A program made the translations under genes and the position numbers. Shown piece by piece: positions 26,198-34,479 of a DNA stretch of 64,000 nt (the first letter of the stretch is position 1; each line of letters opens with the position of its first letter). This DNA comes from Curtobacterium sp. UNCCL20. Lineage in GTDB: Bacteria > Actinomycetota > Actinomycetes > Actinomycetales > Microbacteriaceae. Under the pieces are notes generated by a model. The model searched no databases. It was not told the DNA's origin and was given only the letters and a program-made list of their open reading frames with translations. The stretch spans positions 727,378-791,377 of the forward strand of contig NZ_FNKG01000001.1 of assembly GCF_900101675.1 (NCBI RefSeq). Direction: 5' to 3'.

Positions 26198-26581
26198 CTA
26201 CCGACGGCCCCCGACACGATCACGTCCGGCACGTCCGCGGCCGACCACGGCGACCTCGGCGATCGTCAGCGCCAGCGCGATCCAGAGTTGCCCGCAGGCG
26301 AACCGGCGCCCTCGGGGATCGAGCACCGCGAGGGGCACCATCGTCACCCCGTGTGCGGCATCCACCAGCGCACTGGCCGTGTGGGCGTCCGCCGTGCCCG
26401 CACGGAGCACCACGGCAGCCTGCGCGAGCTGCCGGACACCGAGGACGCGGTCGAGCACGGGGTGCTGGTCACCGGCACGCTGGGCACGCATGAGGTGCCA
26501 GACCCCGAGGGCGGCGCGAGCGAACTCGACCGCTCGTCCCCGCCGCCTCGCCGCAGCGCGGAGCCGTGACCGCGCCGTCAT
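26198..26581 (-). CDS. small membrane protein of unknown function
   Basis: A 127-residue protein with a basic N-terminus and two hydrophobic segments near the C-terminus (about residues 63-80 and 95-113, the latter GQLWIALALTIAEVAVV). ATG overlaps the stop of the upstream SDR gene by 4 nt, so the two are coupled. No family is recognised. Confidence 0.65.
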   Translation of the reverse strand: MTARSRLRAAARRRGRAVEFARAALGVWHLMRAQRAGDQHPVLDRVLGVRQLAQAAVVLRAGTADAHTASALVDAAHGVTMVPLAVLDPRGRRFACGQLWIALALTIAEVAVVGRGRAGRDRVGGRR

Positions 26582-27582
26582 CGGCGTCGTCCCGCCGCGA
26601 GGGCGACGGCGCCGACGGTGCCCGCGGCACCCAGCACGGCGCCGAGCAGTCCGTTGCCGAGCCGACGGTGCTCCACCCACCAGGTCTGCGGCGACCAGGC
26701 GTGCGCCGACTCGTCGAACACCCCGTGCGCGCCGTGGTCGCCCGGCACCGGCTCGTACAGGTTGTCCCGCAGCTCGAGGCCGTCCTTCTCCGGGTTCTGC
26801 TGTCCCGACACCAGGGTCTTCGCCGCGTACCAGTCGGCGAAGCGCCCGCTGATCCGGTTGCCGAGGATCGTGTACACCGTGGACTCGCCCACCCAGGTCC
26901 GGCGACGCGGGCGTTCGGCGGTGGCGGCGATCGCTCGGGCACCGACCTCCGGCTGGTAGATCGGGGCGACGGGCTGCGGGTGGTGCGGCAGCTTCGACTT
27001 CACCCACTGGAACTGGATCGTGTTGAGCGCCGGCATGTCCACCCGGGACACCTGCACGTGGCTGCCCTGCTCGATGAGCTCGGAGACGACCGACTCGGTG
27101 AAGCCGACGATGGCGTGCTTCGCCCCGCAGTAGGCGGCCTGCAGCGGGATGCCGCGGAAGCCCAGCGCGGAGCCGACCTGGATCACCTGACCGCGGTCGC
27201 GCGGCACCATCCGGGACAGCGCCGCTCGCGTGCCGTTCACGAACCCGAGGTAGGTGACGTGCAGGGCGCGCTCGAAGTCCTCCGGCGCGGTGTCGAGGAA
27301 CTTCCCGAACACGCCGACCATCACGCCGTTCACCCACAGGTCGATCGGCCCGAGCTCCCGCTCGACACGGTCGGCAGCGGCTTCCACGGCGTCGCGGTCG
27401 GAGACGTCGGCCACGAGGGCGAGCCCACGGCGGCCGGCGGCCTCGACCTCGGCGACGGCGGCGTCGACGCCCTCCTGCCCGCGAGCGAGGACGGCCACGT
27501 CCCACCCCCGGGAGGCGAGCTCCCGGACGGTCGCCCGTCCGAGTCCTGCGGATCCACCGGTCACCACTGCCACACGTGTCAT
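26578..27582 (-). CDS. short-chain dehydrogenase/reductase with C-terminal membrane segment
   Basis: A 334-residue classical SDR. It has the Rossmann motif TGGSAGLGRATVREL, a serine in QVGSALGFRGIPLQ, and the catalytic AAYCGAKHA (Y-x3-K). About 80 residues beyond the usual SDR length end in a hydrophobic segment (NGLLGAVLGAAGTVGAVALAA) and a short basic tail, suggesting a membrane anchor. It is coupled to the small membrane protein downstream. The substrate is unknown. Confidence 0.88.
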   Translation of the reverse strand: MTRVAVVTGGSAGLGRATVRELASRGWDVAVLARGQEGVDAAVAEVEAAGRRGLALVADVSDRDAVEAAADRVERELGPIDLWVNGVMVGVFGKFLDTAPEDFERALHVTYLGFVNGTRAALSRMVPRDRGQVIQVGSALGFRGIPLQAAYCGAKHAIVGFTESVVSELIEQGSHVQVSRVDMPALNTIQFQWVKSKLPHHPQPVAPIYQPEVGARAIAATAERPRRRTWVGESTVYTILGNRISGRFADWYAAKTLVSGQQNPEKDGLELRDNLYEPVPGDHGAHGVFDESAHAWSPQTWWVEHRRLGNGLLGAVLGAAGTVGAVALAAGRRR

Positions 27583-27640
27583 GCGCCCAGTTGTACGCAG
27601 CCGCGGTCCGCCGTCACTCAGCCGGTGTCCCCCGACGGGT

Positions 27641-28159
27641 GTGACCAGAGCGCCCGCCGTGTCGCTCGTCGTGGTGGAGATCGTGTTCGGCGACCGGTTC
27701 ACGGCGACCATCTGGATCCCCACCGCGGCCGTGGTGGCCGGTGCCGCGGTCGTGCTCTTCGTCACCGGACGTACCGCGCACGACGAGCAGACGCTCGAGG
27801 CCGCGTGGCGCGCGCACGTCGCACGCATCACCACGGGGGTGACCGTCGCTGTGGCGGTGGCGAGCGCGAGCCTCGTCGTCGGCGCCTCGGTCGGTGTGGC
27901 GGTCGGCGTGCTCGGCGCCACCGCGCAGGTCTTCCGCTTCGCCCGATCGGTGCCGCGCATCGACCGACTCACGCTCGCGTGGGGTTCGGTCGTGACGGGG
28001 AGCGTCGCGATCGTCCTCGTGCTCCTCGGCGTCGCGCTGCCCGACGTCCCGCAGCACCGCGTGTCCGTCTGGGTGGGCGGCGGCGGTGCCGTCGCTCTGG
28101 TGTCGGTCGTCGTGGCCGTCGTCCAGTTCCGCCGGGCCGCGAGCGCGCCACGGCGCTGA
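27641..28159 (+). CDS. four-helix membrane protein of unknown function
   Basis: About 172 residues with four hydrophobic segments (around residues 25-45, 65-92, 110-130 and 137-157) and short loops. No family is recognised. The GTG start has only a weak GACGGG upstream and is tentative. The gene converges with the phosphatidylserine decarboxylase homologue, and the two stops are a few bases apart. Confidence 0.6.
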   Translation: MTRAPAVSLVVVEIVFGDRFTATIWIPTAAVVAGAAVVLFVTGRTAHDEQTLEAAWRAHVARITTGVTVAVAVASASLVVGASVGVAVGVLGATAQVFRFARSVPRIDRLTLAWGSVVTGSVAIVLVLLGVALPDVPQHRVSVWVGGGGAVALVSVVVAVVQFRRAASAPRR

Positions 28160-28161
28160 CC

Positions 28162-29427
28162 TCAGCCGGCCGACCCCCGACGCGCCGTCGCCAGGTGCGC
28201 CCGCACGTGCAGCAGCGAGGGCGCCTCGTCCGGCGCCTGCGGGATGGCCTCGAGCGAGAACGACTCCACGACCCCCGGCCCGAACAGCACGCACACGGTC
28301 GACCCGCCGAACTGGAAGTACCCGAGCTCGTCGCCCTTCCGAACGTGGGCACCCGGCTCGATCCCGTCCCCGATCACGCACGATGACACGTCCGACATCC
28401 CGACGAACACGACCGCGATGAGTCCCACGGCTGGGTCGTCCGCGTCGATCACGACGATCGCGCGGGTGGCGACGTGGGCGAGGTAGCCCTGCGACAGCGT
28501 CGGTTCGGCGGCGTCGGCACCCTGCGACTCCGCCTCGGAGTAGTAGGTCCCCGGCTGGAGCCACGCGTTCACGATCCGCCCCGACACCGGGCTGTGCCAG
28601 CGGTGGTAGTCGACCGCGCTCAGGAACGCCTGGAACACCGTGCCGTCCACGAACGCGTCGACCGACTCGTCGCCCGCGAGCAGTTCGTCGAGCGAGTACG
28701 GCTCGGCCTTCGCCCAGAACTCGTCGCGGCGCTTCACCCCGCTGGCGATCCGGTACGGGGTCGCCTCGCACGGGCTCACCACGACGGCGTCGTCGTCGGG
28801 CGCGGCCACCGGACGTTCACCGTCGCGGAACCGTCGGGTGAAGAAGTCGTTCCACGACGAGAAGCCCCAGTGCTCGTCGTCCGGGTCGTGCTCGAACTGG
28901 TCCATGCCGACGGCCCGGCGTGCGGCGTCGCTTCGCCAACCCGAGGGCGAGTCGACGATGACGTCGGCGGACTCCGGCGACGACAGGAAGGTGCACCAGG
29001 CGTCGAGCACACCGCGCAGCGCGTCGTTGACCCGGGGGTCCCGGTAGAACGCGAAGCCGGCCGGCGTGGCCTTCGTCCAGTCGAGGACGCCGTCGAGCGG
29101 CGTCATCACCATCTGCTCCTCGGACCACTCGGGCGCGCTCCGGATGACCTCGTCGATGAGCACGAGCAGCTCCTCGACGCTCTCGAGGTGGCGTTCGGCG
29201 TAGACCCGCCCGCTCGGGACCTGCGCGATCATCTCGTTCGCTTCCATGCGGAGCACCGGGTCCGACTCGATCACGTCGCGGAGCGCGGCGACTGCGGGGT
29301 GCAGTACCTGGTCCGGGTCACGGTCGGCGAGCCGGTCACGCTGACCGCGCAACCACGACTCGAGGTGGGCCTGCTCGGCGGGGAGCCACCCGGCGCGGCG
29401 GCGGACGTCCTCGGATGCACCTGTCAC
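28162..29427 (-). CDS. phosphatidylserine decarboxylase-family protein
   Basis: A 421-residue homologue of the PSD family. The autocleavage/pyruvoyl site appears as FGGSTVCVLFG, equivalent to the LGST motif. YHRWHSPVSGRIV is the conserved histidine segment. The N-terminal ~170 residues are an extra helical domain found in a long PSD-like subgroup. The enzyme may be a true decarboxylase or a specialised relative. Two adjacent GTG codons (29430, 29427) are possible starts; the inner one sits 7 nt from a TACGTT box. Confidence 0.85.
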   Translation of the reverse strand: MTGASEDVRRRAGWLPAEQAHLESWLRGQRDRLADRDPDQVLHPAVAALRDVIESDPVLRMEANEMIAQVPSGRVYAERHLESVEELLVLIDEVIRSAPEWSEEQMVMTPLDGVLDWTKATPAGFAFYRDPRVNDALRGVLDAWCTFLSSPESADVIVDSPSGWRSDAARRAVGMDQFEHDPDDEHWGFSSWNDFFTRRFRDGERPVAAPDDDAVVVSPCEATPYRIASGVKRRDEFWAKAEPYSLDELLAGDESVDAFVDGTVFQAFLSAVDYHRWHSPVSGRIVNAWLQPGTYYSEAESQGADAAEPTLSQGYLAHVATRAIVVIDADDPAVGLIAVVFVGMSDVSSCVIGDGIEPGAHVRKGDELGYFQFGGSTVCVLFGPGVVESFSLEAIPQAPDEAPSLLHVRAHLATARRGSAG

Positions 29428-29434
29428 CACTCGG

Positions 29435-29440
29435 AACGTA
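29435..29440 (-). promoter_or_regulatory. leaderless -10 box (TACGTT)
   Basis: TACGTT on the minus strand, 4 or 7 nt before the two candidate GTG starts of the PSD-like gene. Confidence 0.45.
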
Positions 29441-29489
29441 CTGAGGACGCGCCGCGAGCGGTCCCAGCAGCGCTGCCCGCTCGGCGAGG

Positions 29490-30239
29490 TCAGCGACCGA
29501 GACCGAACCGGGTGGTCACGCCGGGGGAGTACAGCACCGAGTCCGGCTCGAGCGTGGTCAGGCCGAGCGGCAGTCCGGCGGCACCGATCAGGTCGTCGCG
29601 CAGCGACACGACCGATGCGCGGTGGAGTGGCCACGACTCGTGCTCGTTCGGCCAGAACCGGGTCCGTCCGCCCCTTCGCACGTGCATGCCCCAGCGTGCG
29701 GTGAGGAAGGTCTCCAGCGCTGTCGGTTCGGGGATCGGCTCCTCGACCCGGACGTCCAGCAGGGACCGCAGGTGCGTGCCGTGCCGACGCATCGCGTACG
29801 CGACGCGGCCGTCGTGGCTCCGCTGCTCGGCGATCGCCCACCGGTACGGCAGGCCGGTCGCGACGCGCGCTCCGAGGGTCGGTGCGAGCTTGCCGGCGTC
29901 GAGCGACAGGAACACGACGCCGTGCTGGCCACGGTCGTCGACCGTGTAGACGCGGACGTTGATCTCGACGAAGTCGCCGATGCTCCCCACCGAGACGGGC
30001 GGGAACCGGGTGTCCTCGAACCGGAACGCGATGAGGCCCACCCAGGTGGTCACCCCGTCGTCGGTGCCGTCGACGCCGAGGGTGTCCGGCCGGGTCCCCG
30101 CCGGCAGCAGCGGTGCGACCGCCGACACGTCGACGCGCCAGTGCACGAAGACGACGTCGCGCCACGCCTGTTCGATCCAGGGACGTCCGGTGAGGCCCGG
30201 GGCGACTGGCGGGGCTCCGGTGGGTCGGGCGTCGGTCAC
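29490..30239 (-). CDS. DUF2071/YqjF-family protein
   Basis: A 249-residue protein with the DUF2071 pattern: [28 protein letters not shown] near the N-terminus, [22 protein letters not shown] and [26 protein letters not shown] segments. The biochemical function is unknown. The GTG start overlaps the stop of the upstream nitroreductase gene, implying co-transcription. Confidence 0.85.
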   Translation of the reverse strand: MTDARPTGAPPVAPGLTGRPWIEQAWRDVVFVHWRVDVSAVAPLLPAGTRPDTLGVDGTDDGVTTWVGLIAFRFEDTRFPPVSVGSIGDFVEINVRVYTVDDRGQHGVVFLSLDAGKLAPTLGARVATGLPYRWAIAEQRSHDGRVAYAMRRHGTHLRSLLDVRVEEPIPEPTALETFLTARWGMHVRRGGRTRFWPNEHESWPLHRASVVSLRDDLIGAAGLPLGLTTLEPDSVLYSPGVTTRFGLGR

Positions 30240-31069
30240 GAGGTGGTCACCTCCGGGGCGATGTGGCCGGCGACGGGTGCGTCGTCCCACCCCTGCTGCG
30301 GGGTGTCGCAGGTCCCGCGGAACACGTACTGCGAGGGGCGCTTCCGCTCGCTCGAGGTCCAGTCGATCGCGGGCCGTCGTCGTTCGGGCGGCAGGTAACC
30401 GAGCCGGTACACGGCCATCAGTTCGAGCGAGTCCGGCACGTGCAGCAGACCCTCGATCTCCTCCCACGCACCGGGGGTCTCCATCGGGAAGGACACGAAC
30501 TGGATGCCGAGGCCGAGCTCGGTGGTGGCGAGCCAGATGTTCTCCATCGCCGCGCCCATGCTGAACACCGAGTAGAAGCCGGAGAGCTCCTCCTTCCGGT
30601 ACTCGTGCCGGTCGAGCATCACACCGAGGAGGAGCGGCGACCCGGCGACGAGCTTCCGGTTCTCCTCACCGAGGGTGTGCGGCACCCGCAGCGTGTTCAT
30701 GAGCAGCTGCCCGCGCTTGGTGAACACCTGCTTCGTGAACGGCTTGAGCGGCCCGGGCAGCTTGTCGAACAGCATCCCGTCGCGCCGCTCGTCCATCTCG
30801 GCCTGTGAGAACCGGAAGTACGGCTTGTACCGTTCGAAGAACGTGCCCTCGGCCATGGTCCGGGTCATCGAGCTGCCACTGATCTCAGCCACGCGGTCGA
30901 TCGTCTCGCGCTCCTCGATGAGCACGAACCGCCACGGCTGGCTGTTCAGTTGGGACGGAGCCCGGCCGGCCAGCTCCATGAGCAACCGCTGGTGTTCCTG
31001 GGAGACCGGGTCCGGCAGGAACGGTCCGTTGGTCGTGCGTCGGCGTCGGATCGCCTCGAAGAGCTCCAC
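30236..31069 (-). CDS. nitroreductase-family flavoprotein
   Basis: A 277-residue FMN-dependent reductase. It opens [22 protein letters not shown] and has the FMN-contacting [18 protein letters not shown] segment and [19 protein letters not shown]. It probably reduces quinones or nitro compounds with NAD(P)H; the true substrate is unknown. The GTG start has AGGAAGGA upstream. It is coupled to the DUF2071 gene downstream. Confidence 0.9.
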   Translation of the reverse strand: MELFEAIRRRRTTNGPFLPDPVSQEHQRLLMELAGRAPSQLNSQPWRFVLIEERETIDRVAEISGSSMTRTMAEGTFFERYKPYFRFSQAEMDERRDGMLFDKLPGPLKPFTKQVFTKRGQLLMNTLRVPHTLGEENRKLVAGSPLLLGVMLDRHEYRKEELSGFYSVFSMGAAMENIWLATTELGLGIQFVSFPMETPGAWEEIEGLLHVPDSLELMAVYRLGYLPPERRRPAIDWTSSERKRPSQYVFRGTCDTPQQGWDDAPVAGHIAPEVTTS

Positions 31070-31087
31070 TGCTGTCCTTCCTGTCGG

Positions 31088-31456
31088 TCAGCGCCGCGAC
31101 AGGAGCGCCCCGAGGTAGGACGGCGCGGCGGCGACCGCGACTCTCCAGTGTGCTCCGGAGCGCGGGTTCGTTCGGGGGGCGACTCCCAGCGGGACGAGTG
31201 CGGGCAGCAGGAAGAGTGCGCTCCGGTCGCGGGTCCAGACCGGGGTGGTCGCCGCGACGCCGGTGAGCGTGGCGGTCACGACGAACAGGCCGTGGTGCAC
31301 GACGCGGAGCTTCTTCGTCCGGATCAGACGCACCGCGACCGCGGTGCCCCAGAGGCAGTTCGCGACGTACGCGAGGCTCGCAGCGGTGACCAGCCGTCGG
31401 GCGGCACGCGATCCCGTGGGAGGCGATGCGCGCCTCCAGGCCGTCTTCCGTCCCAT
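31088..31456 (-). CDS. small membrane protein
   Basis: A 122-residue protein with a basic N-terminus and three hydrophobic stretches (about residues 22-44, 52-70 and 80-92). Function unknown. ATG is 7 nt from TAACGT (31464-31469, minus), a leaderless arrangement. An exact copy of the 14-bp iterated motif overlaps codons 5-10. Confidence 0.65.
   Translation of the reverse strand: MGRKTAWRRASPPTGSRAARRLVTAASLAYVANCLWGTAVAVRLIRTKKLRVVHHGLFVVTATLTGVAATTPVWTRDRSALFLLPALVPLGVAPRTNPRSGAHWRVAVAAAPSYLGALLSRR
31429..31442 (+). repeat. 14-bp iterated motif, copy 4
   Basis: Exact CGCGCCTCCAGGCC, inside the 5' end of the small membrane-protein gene. Confidence 0.7.
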
Positions 31457-31466
31457 GCGCCGGACG

Positions 31467-31904
31467 TTACGCGGTCTCGCGACTCACCAGCTTGGAGAGC
31501 ACGATCGCGGACCGCGTGTGGTCCACCTGCGGGGCGAGCCGGACCTTGTCGAGCGCTTCCTCGAGCGCAGACAGGTCCTTCGAGCGCATGTGCACGACCG
31601 CGTCGGCGCTGCCGGTGACGGTGCCGGCGTCGATGACCTCGGGGACCGTGTCGAGCAGCGAGCGGAGCTCGTCGGGGGAGACCGTGCCGCGGCAGTAGAG
31701 CTCGACCCAGGCCTCGGTGCCGCGGTCCTCGACAGCGGGGTCGACCTTGATCGTGAAGCCCTGGATGACCCCGTCGCCCACGAGCCGGTCGACGCGACGC
31801 TTGACGGCCGATGCCGAGAGTCCGACCACCGACCCGATGTCGCCGTAGCCGGCACGGGCGTTCTCCCGGAGCTGGTCCAGGATGCGGTGGTCGAGCGAAT
31901 CCAT
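31467..31904 (-). CDS. Lrp/AsnC-family transcriptional regulator
   Basis: A regulator of about 145 residues. The N-terminal helix-turn-helix reads LDHRILDQLRENARAGYGDIGSVVGLSASAVKRRVDRL, cut here across residues about 4-41. The C-terminal RAM effector domain follows. ATG at 31904 is preferred over 31913 because TACCAT lies exactly 7 nt upstream. It is divergent from ddaH-rocD, so control of arginine/ornithine catabolism in response to an amino acid is likely. Confidence 0.9.
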   Translation of the reverse strand: MDSLDHRILDQLRENARAGYGDIGSVVGLSASAVKRRVDRLVGDGVIQGFTIKVDPAVEDRGTEAWVELYCRGTVSPDELRSLLDTVPEVIDAGTVTGSADAVVHMRSKDLSALEEALDKVRLAPQVDHTRSAIVLSKLVSRETA

Positions 31905-31911
31905 TGCGCCC

Positions 31912-31917
31912 ATGGTA
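31912..31917 (-). promoter_or_regulatory. leaderless -10 box (TACCAT) for the Lrp gene
   Basis: TACCAT on the minus strand, 7 nt before ATG at 31904. Confidence 0.5.
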
Positions 31918-31948
31918 CGCGGAGTTGTTGCACGCCCGGTGGGTCCTG

Positions 31949-31963
31949 CGCACGAAACGTGCG
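31949..31963. promoter_or_regulatory. candidate Lrp operator
   Basis: CGCACG-AAA-CGTGCG, a perfect 6-bp inverted repeat with an AT-only centre, 45 bp upstream of the Lrp start and about 190 bp before ddaH. The rest of the 31914-32149 gap shows nothing further. Confidence 0.4.
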
Positions 31964-32149
31964 TCACCAGAACGGGTGCCACTGACCCGCAGTGTGGGGG
32001 ACTGCACCTGCTGGACGGGGTGTGCGAGGATCGACGCGGCGTTGACCTGGTCCGCTACGGCGAGTGAGCCTGCATCTCGTCGGAGCACTTCACTCTCGTC
32101 CAGTTTCGGTTCCTGGCAGGCTCGGGCCCCGGTCCCTCCAGGAGGACTG

Positions 32150-33043
32150 ATGTCGAACACCGCACCCGAATCCCTCACCGCCCCGGCCCGCACGGCCACG
32201 AAGCGCTCGATCCTGATGTGCAAGCCGACGCACTACACGGTCAGCTACCGGATCAACCCGTGGATGCACCCCGAGGACCCGACCGACACGTCGAAGGCCG
32301 TCGAGCAGTGGCAGTCGCTCGTCGACGTGTACGAGCAGCTCGGCTTCGACATCCAGTACATCGAGCCCATCGAGGGCCTGCCCGACATGGTCTACGCGGC
32401 CAACGGCGGGTTCGTGCTCGACGGCGTCGCGTACGGCGCGAAGTTCCAGTACCCGGAGCGCCAGCCCGAGGGCCCCGCGTACATGGACTGGTTCCGTGAC
32501 GCCGGCCTGACCGTCGCCGAGCCGGAGGAGACCAACGAGGGCGAGGGCGACTTCCTGCTCGTCGGCAACACGATCTTCGCCGGCACCGGCTTCCGCTCGG
32601 ACAGCACCTCCCACGAGGAGCTCGCCCGCATCTACGGCCGCGAGGTGGTCACGCTCAAGCTCATCAACCCGAACTTCTACCACCTCGACACGGCCATCGC
32701 GGTGCTGGACCCCGAGCCCGATGCTTCCGGCCGGTCGAACATCGCGTACCTCGAGTCGGCGTTCGACGAGCCGTCCCTGGCGATCCTGCGCGAGCGCTTC
32801 CCGGACGCGATCATCGCCACGGAGGAGGACGCCGCGATCCTCGGCCTCAACTCGTACTCCGACGGCTACAACGTCGTGATCGCCTCCCGGGCTGTCCGGT
32901 TCGCCGAACAGCTGCGCGAGAAGGGCTACAACCCGATCGGCGTCGACCTGTCCGAGCTGCTGCTCGGCGGCGGCGGCGTGAAGTGCTGCACGCTCGACCT
33001 GCACCCGGTCGGCACCGGCACCTCCGTCGCCCGGGGCGCCTGA
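32150..33043 (+). CDS. ddaH: dimethylarginine dimethylaminohydrolase (DDAH-like)
   Basis: A 297-residue enzyme of the guanidino-group-modifying superfamily. It hydrolyses methylated arginine to citrulline and an amine. Conserved parts are YIEPIEGLPDMVYAANGGF with the substrate-binding Asp, the histidine in PNFYHLDTAIAVL, and the C-terminal nucleophile in GGGGVKCCTLDLHP. ATG has a strong GGAGGA site. The gene overlaps rocD by 1 nt. A related arginine-processing specificity is possible. Confidence 0.9.
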   Translation: MSNTAPESLTAPARTATKRSILMCKPTHYTVSYRINPWMHPEDPTDTSKAVEQWQSLVDVYEQLGFDIQYIEPIEGLPDMVYAANGGFVLDGVAYGAKFQYPERQPEGPAYMDWFRDAGLTVAEPEETNEGEGDFLLVGNTIFAGTGFRSDSTSHEELARIYGREVVTLKLINPNFYHLDTAIAVLDPEPDASGRSNIAYLESAFDEPSLAILRERFPDAIIATEEDAAILGLNSYSDGYNVVIASRAVRFAEQLREKGYNPIGVDLSELLLGGGGVKCCTLDLHPVGTGTSVARGA

Positions 33044-34263
33044 TGACCAGCGCGCTGGGCACCCGGACCGCGGCGGCGCTCGCCGTCGAGGACCGTGCCC
33101 TCGCCCACAACTACAGCCCGCTCCCGGTCGTCATCGCCTCCGGTGACGGCGCCTGGGTGACCGACGTCGACGGCAAGCGCTACCTGGACGGCCTCGCCGC
33201 GTACTCGGCGGTGAACTTCGGGCACGGGAACCCGCGCCTGCTCGATGCCGCCCGGGCACAGCTCGACCGCGTCACCCTGACATCGCGGGCGTTCGTCAAC
33301 GACCAGCTCGGACCGTTCGCCGCGGGGCTCGCGTCCCTGACGGACACCGAGATGGTGCTCCCGATGAACACCGGAGCCGAAGCCGTCGAGTCCGCGATCA
33401 AGGTGTCGCGCGCCTGGGGCTACCGGGTGAAGGGCGTGCCCGCGGGCCAGGCCACGATCATCGTCGCGTCCGGGAACTTCCACGGCCGCACCACGACGAT
33501 CATCTCGTTCTCGGACGACCCCGTGGCGCACGACGACTTCGGGCCGTACACGCCCGGGTTCCGCACCGTCCCGTACGGCGACGCCGCGGCACTCCGTGAG
33601 GCGATGGACGAGACCGTCGTCGCCGTCCTGCTCGAGCCGATCCAGGGCGAGGGCGGCGTGGTCATCCCACCTGAGTCCTACCTGCCGGCCGTCCGCGAGA
33701 TCTGCGACGAGTTCGGTGCCCTGTTCGTCGCCGACGAGATCCAGTCCGGTCTCGGTCGCACCGGGCACACCCTCGCCGTGCAGCGCGTCGGCGTCCGGCC
33801 GGACCTCATCACGCTCGGCAAGGCGCTCGGTGGCGGGATCGTCCCGGTGTCCGCCGTCGTCGGCTCGGCTGACGTGCTCGGTGTGCTGCGTCCGGGGGAG
33901 CACGGATCCACGTTCGGCGGCAACCCGCTCGCGGCGGCCGTCGGCTCCGAGGTCGTGGCGATGCTCGGCGAAGGCACCTTCCAGCAGCGGGCGCTCGACG
34001 GCGAACCGCTCCTCCGTGGGCTGCTCGACGAACTCGTCGGCAAGGGGGTCGTCTCCCACCGGGTCGCCGGACTCTGGGCCGGGATCGACATCGACCCCGC
34101 GCTCGGCACCGGCAAAGCGATCGCGAAGGACCTCGCCGATCGGGGCGTGCTCGTGAAGGACACCCACGGGTCGACGATCCGCTTCGCCCCGCCGCTCGTC
34201 GTCACCGACGACGAGGTGCGGCTCGCGATCGGGACGCTCGGCGAGGTGCTGGCCGCACGCTGA
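33043..34263 (+). CDS. rocD: ornithine--oxo-acid aminotransferase
   Basis: PLP-dependent transfer of the delta-amino group of ornithine to 2-oxoglutarate, giving glutamate-semialdehyde, which is also the substrate of the PutA second domain encoded 10 kb away. The protein has 406 residues. AYSAVNFGHGNPRL, NTGAEAVESAIKVSRAWGY, FVADEIQSGLGRTG and the PLP lysine in ITLGKALGGGIVPVSA are all present. The start overlaps the ddaH stop (TGATG). Confidence 0.94.
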   Translation: MTSALGTRTAAALAVEDRALAHNYSPLPVVIASGDGAWVTDVDGKRYLDGLAAYSAVNFGHGNPRLLDAARAQLDRVTLTSRAFVNDQLGPFAAGLASLTDTEMVLPMNTGAEAVESAIKVSRAWGYRVKGVPAGQATIIVASGNFHGRTTTIISFSDDPVAHDDFGPYTPGFRTVPYGDAAALREAMDETVVAVLLEPIQGEGGVVIPPESYLPAVREICDEFGALFVADEIQSGLGRTGHTLAVQRVGVRPDLITLGKALGGGIVPVSAVVGSADVLGVLRPGEHGSTFGGNPLAAAVGSEVVAMLGEGTFQQRALDGEPLLRGLLDELVGKGVVSHRVAGLWAGIDIDPALGTGKAIAKDLADRGVLVKDTHGSTIRFAPPLVVTDDEVRLAIGTLGEVLAAR

Positions 34264-34311
34264 CCCGCGTCGGGCCCCTCTGATCGGCGTCTCCCGTCGG
34301 CCCCTCTGATC

Positions 34312-34382
34312 GCAAAACACCGGTGTTCGCGCGCCGAACCCCCGCATTCCGGGGTGTGGCGGACGAACACCGGTGTTTTGCG
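34312..34382. repeat. 71-nt palindromic repeat, copy B
   Basis: Outer arms GCAAAACACCGGTGTTCG and CGAACACCGGTGTTTTGC are perfectly complementary, with a variable centre. It has the same length and core as copy A at 16974-17044. It lies between convergent rocD and an epimerase gene. Confidence 0.9.
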
Positions 34383-34424
34383 CCCGACTCCGCGCCAGCC
34401 GGCGCCCGACTCCGCGCCAGCCGG
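34381..34424 (+). repeat. 2 x 22-bp tandem repeat
   Basis: Two identical 22-bp units at 34381-34402 and 34403-34424, directly after copy B, followed by a diverged partial unit rich in GCCAGCCGG. Confidence 0.85.
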
Positions 34425-34479
34425 CCGGCGGCTGGCCCGCGCCAGCCGGCCGGCTCGGCCGCCTGGCGCCGGTCTGGCC

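Noticed and set aside
34381..34424. CRISPR-like repeats
   Set aside because: The two 22-bp units are directly adjacent, with no spacers and no cas genes.
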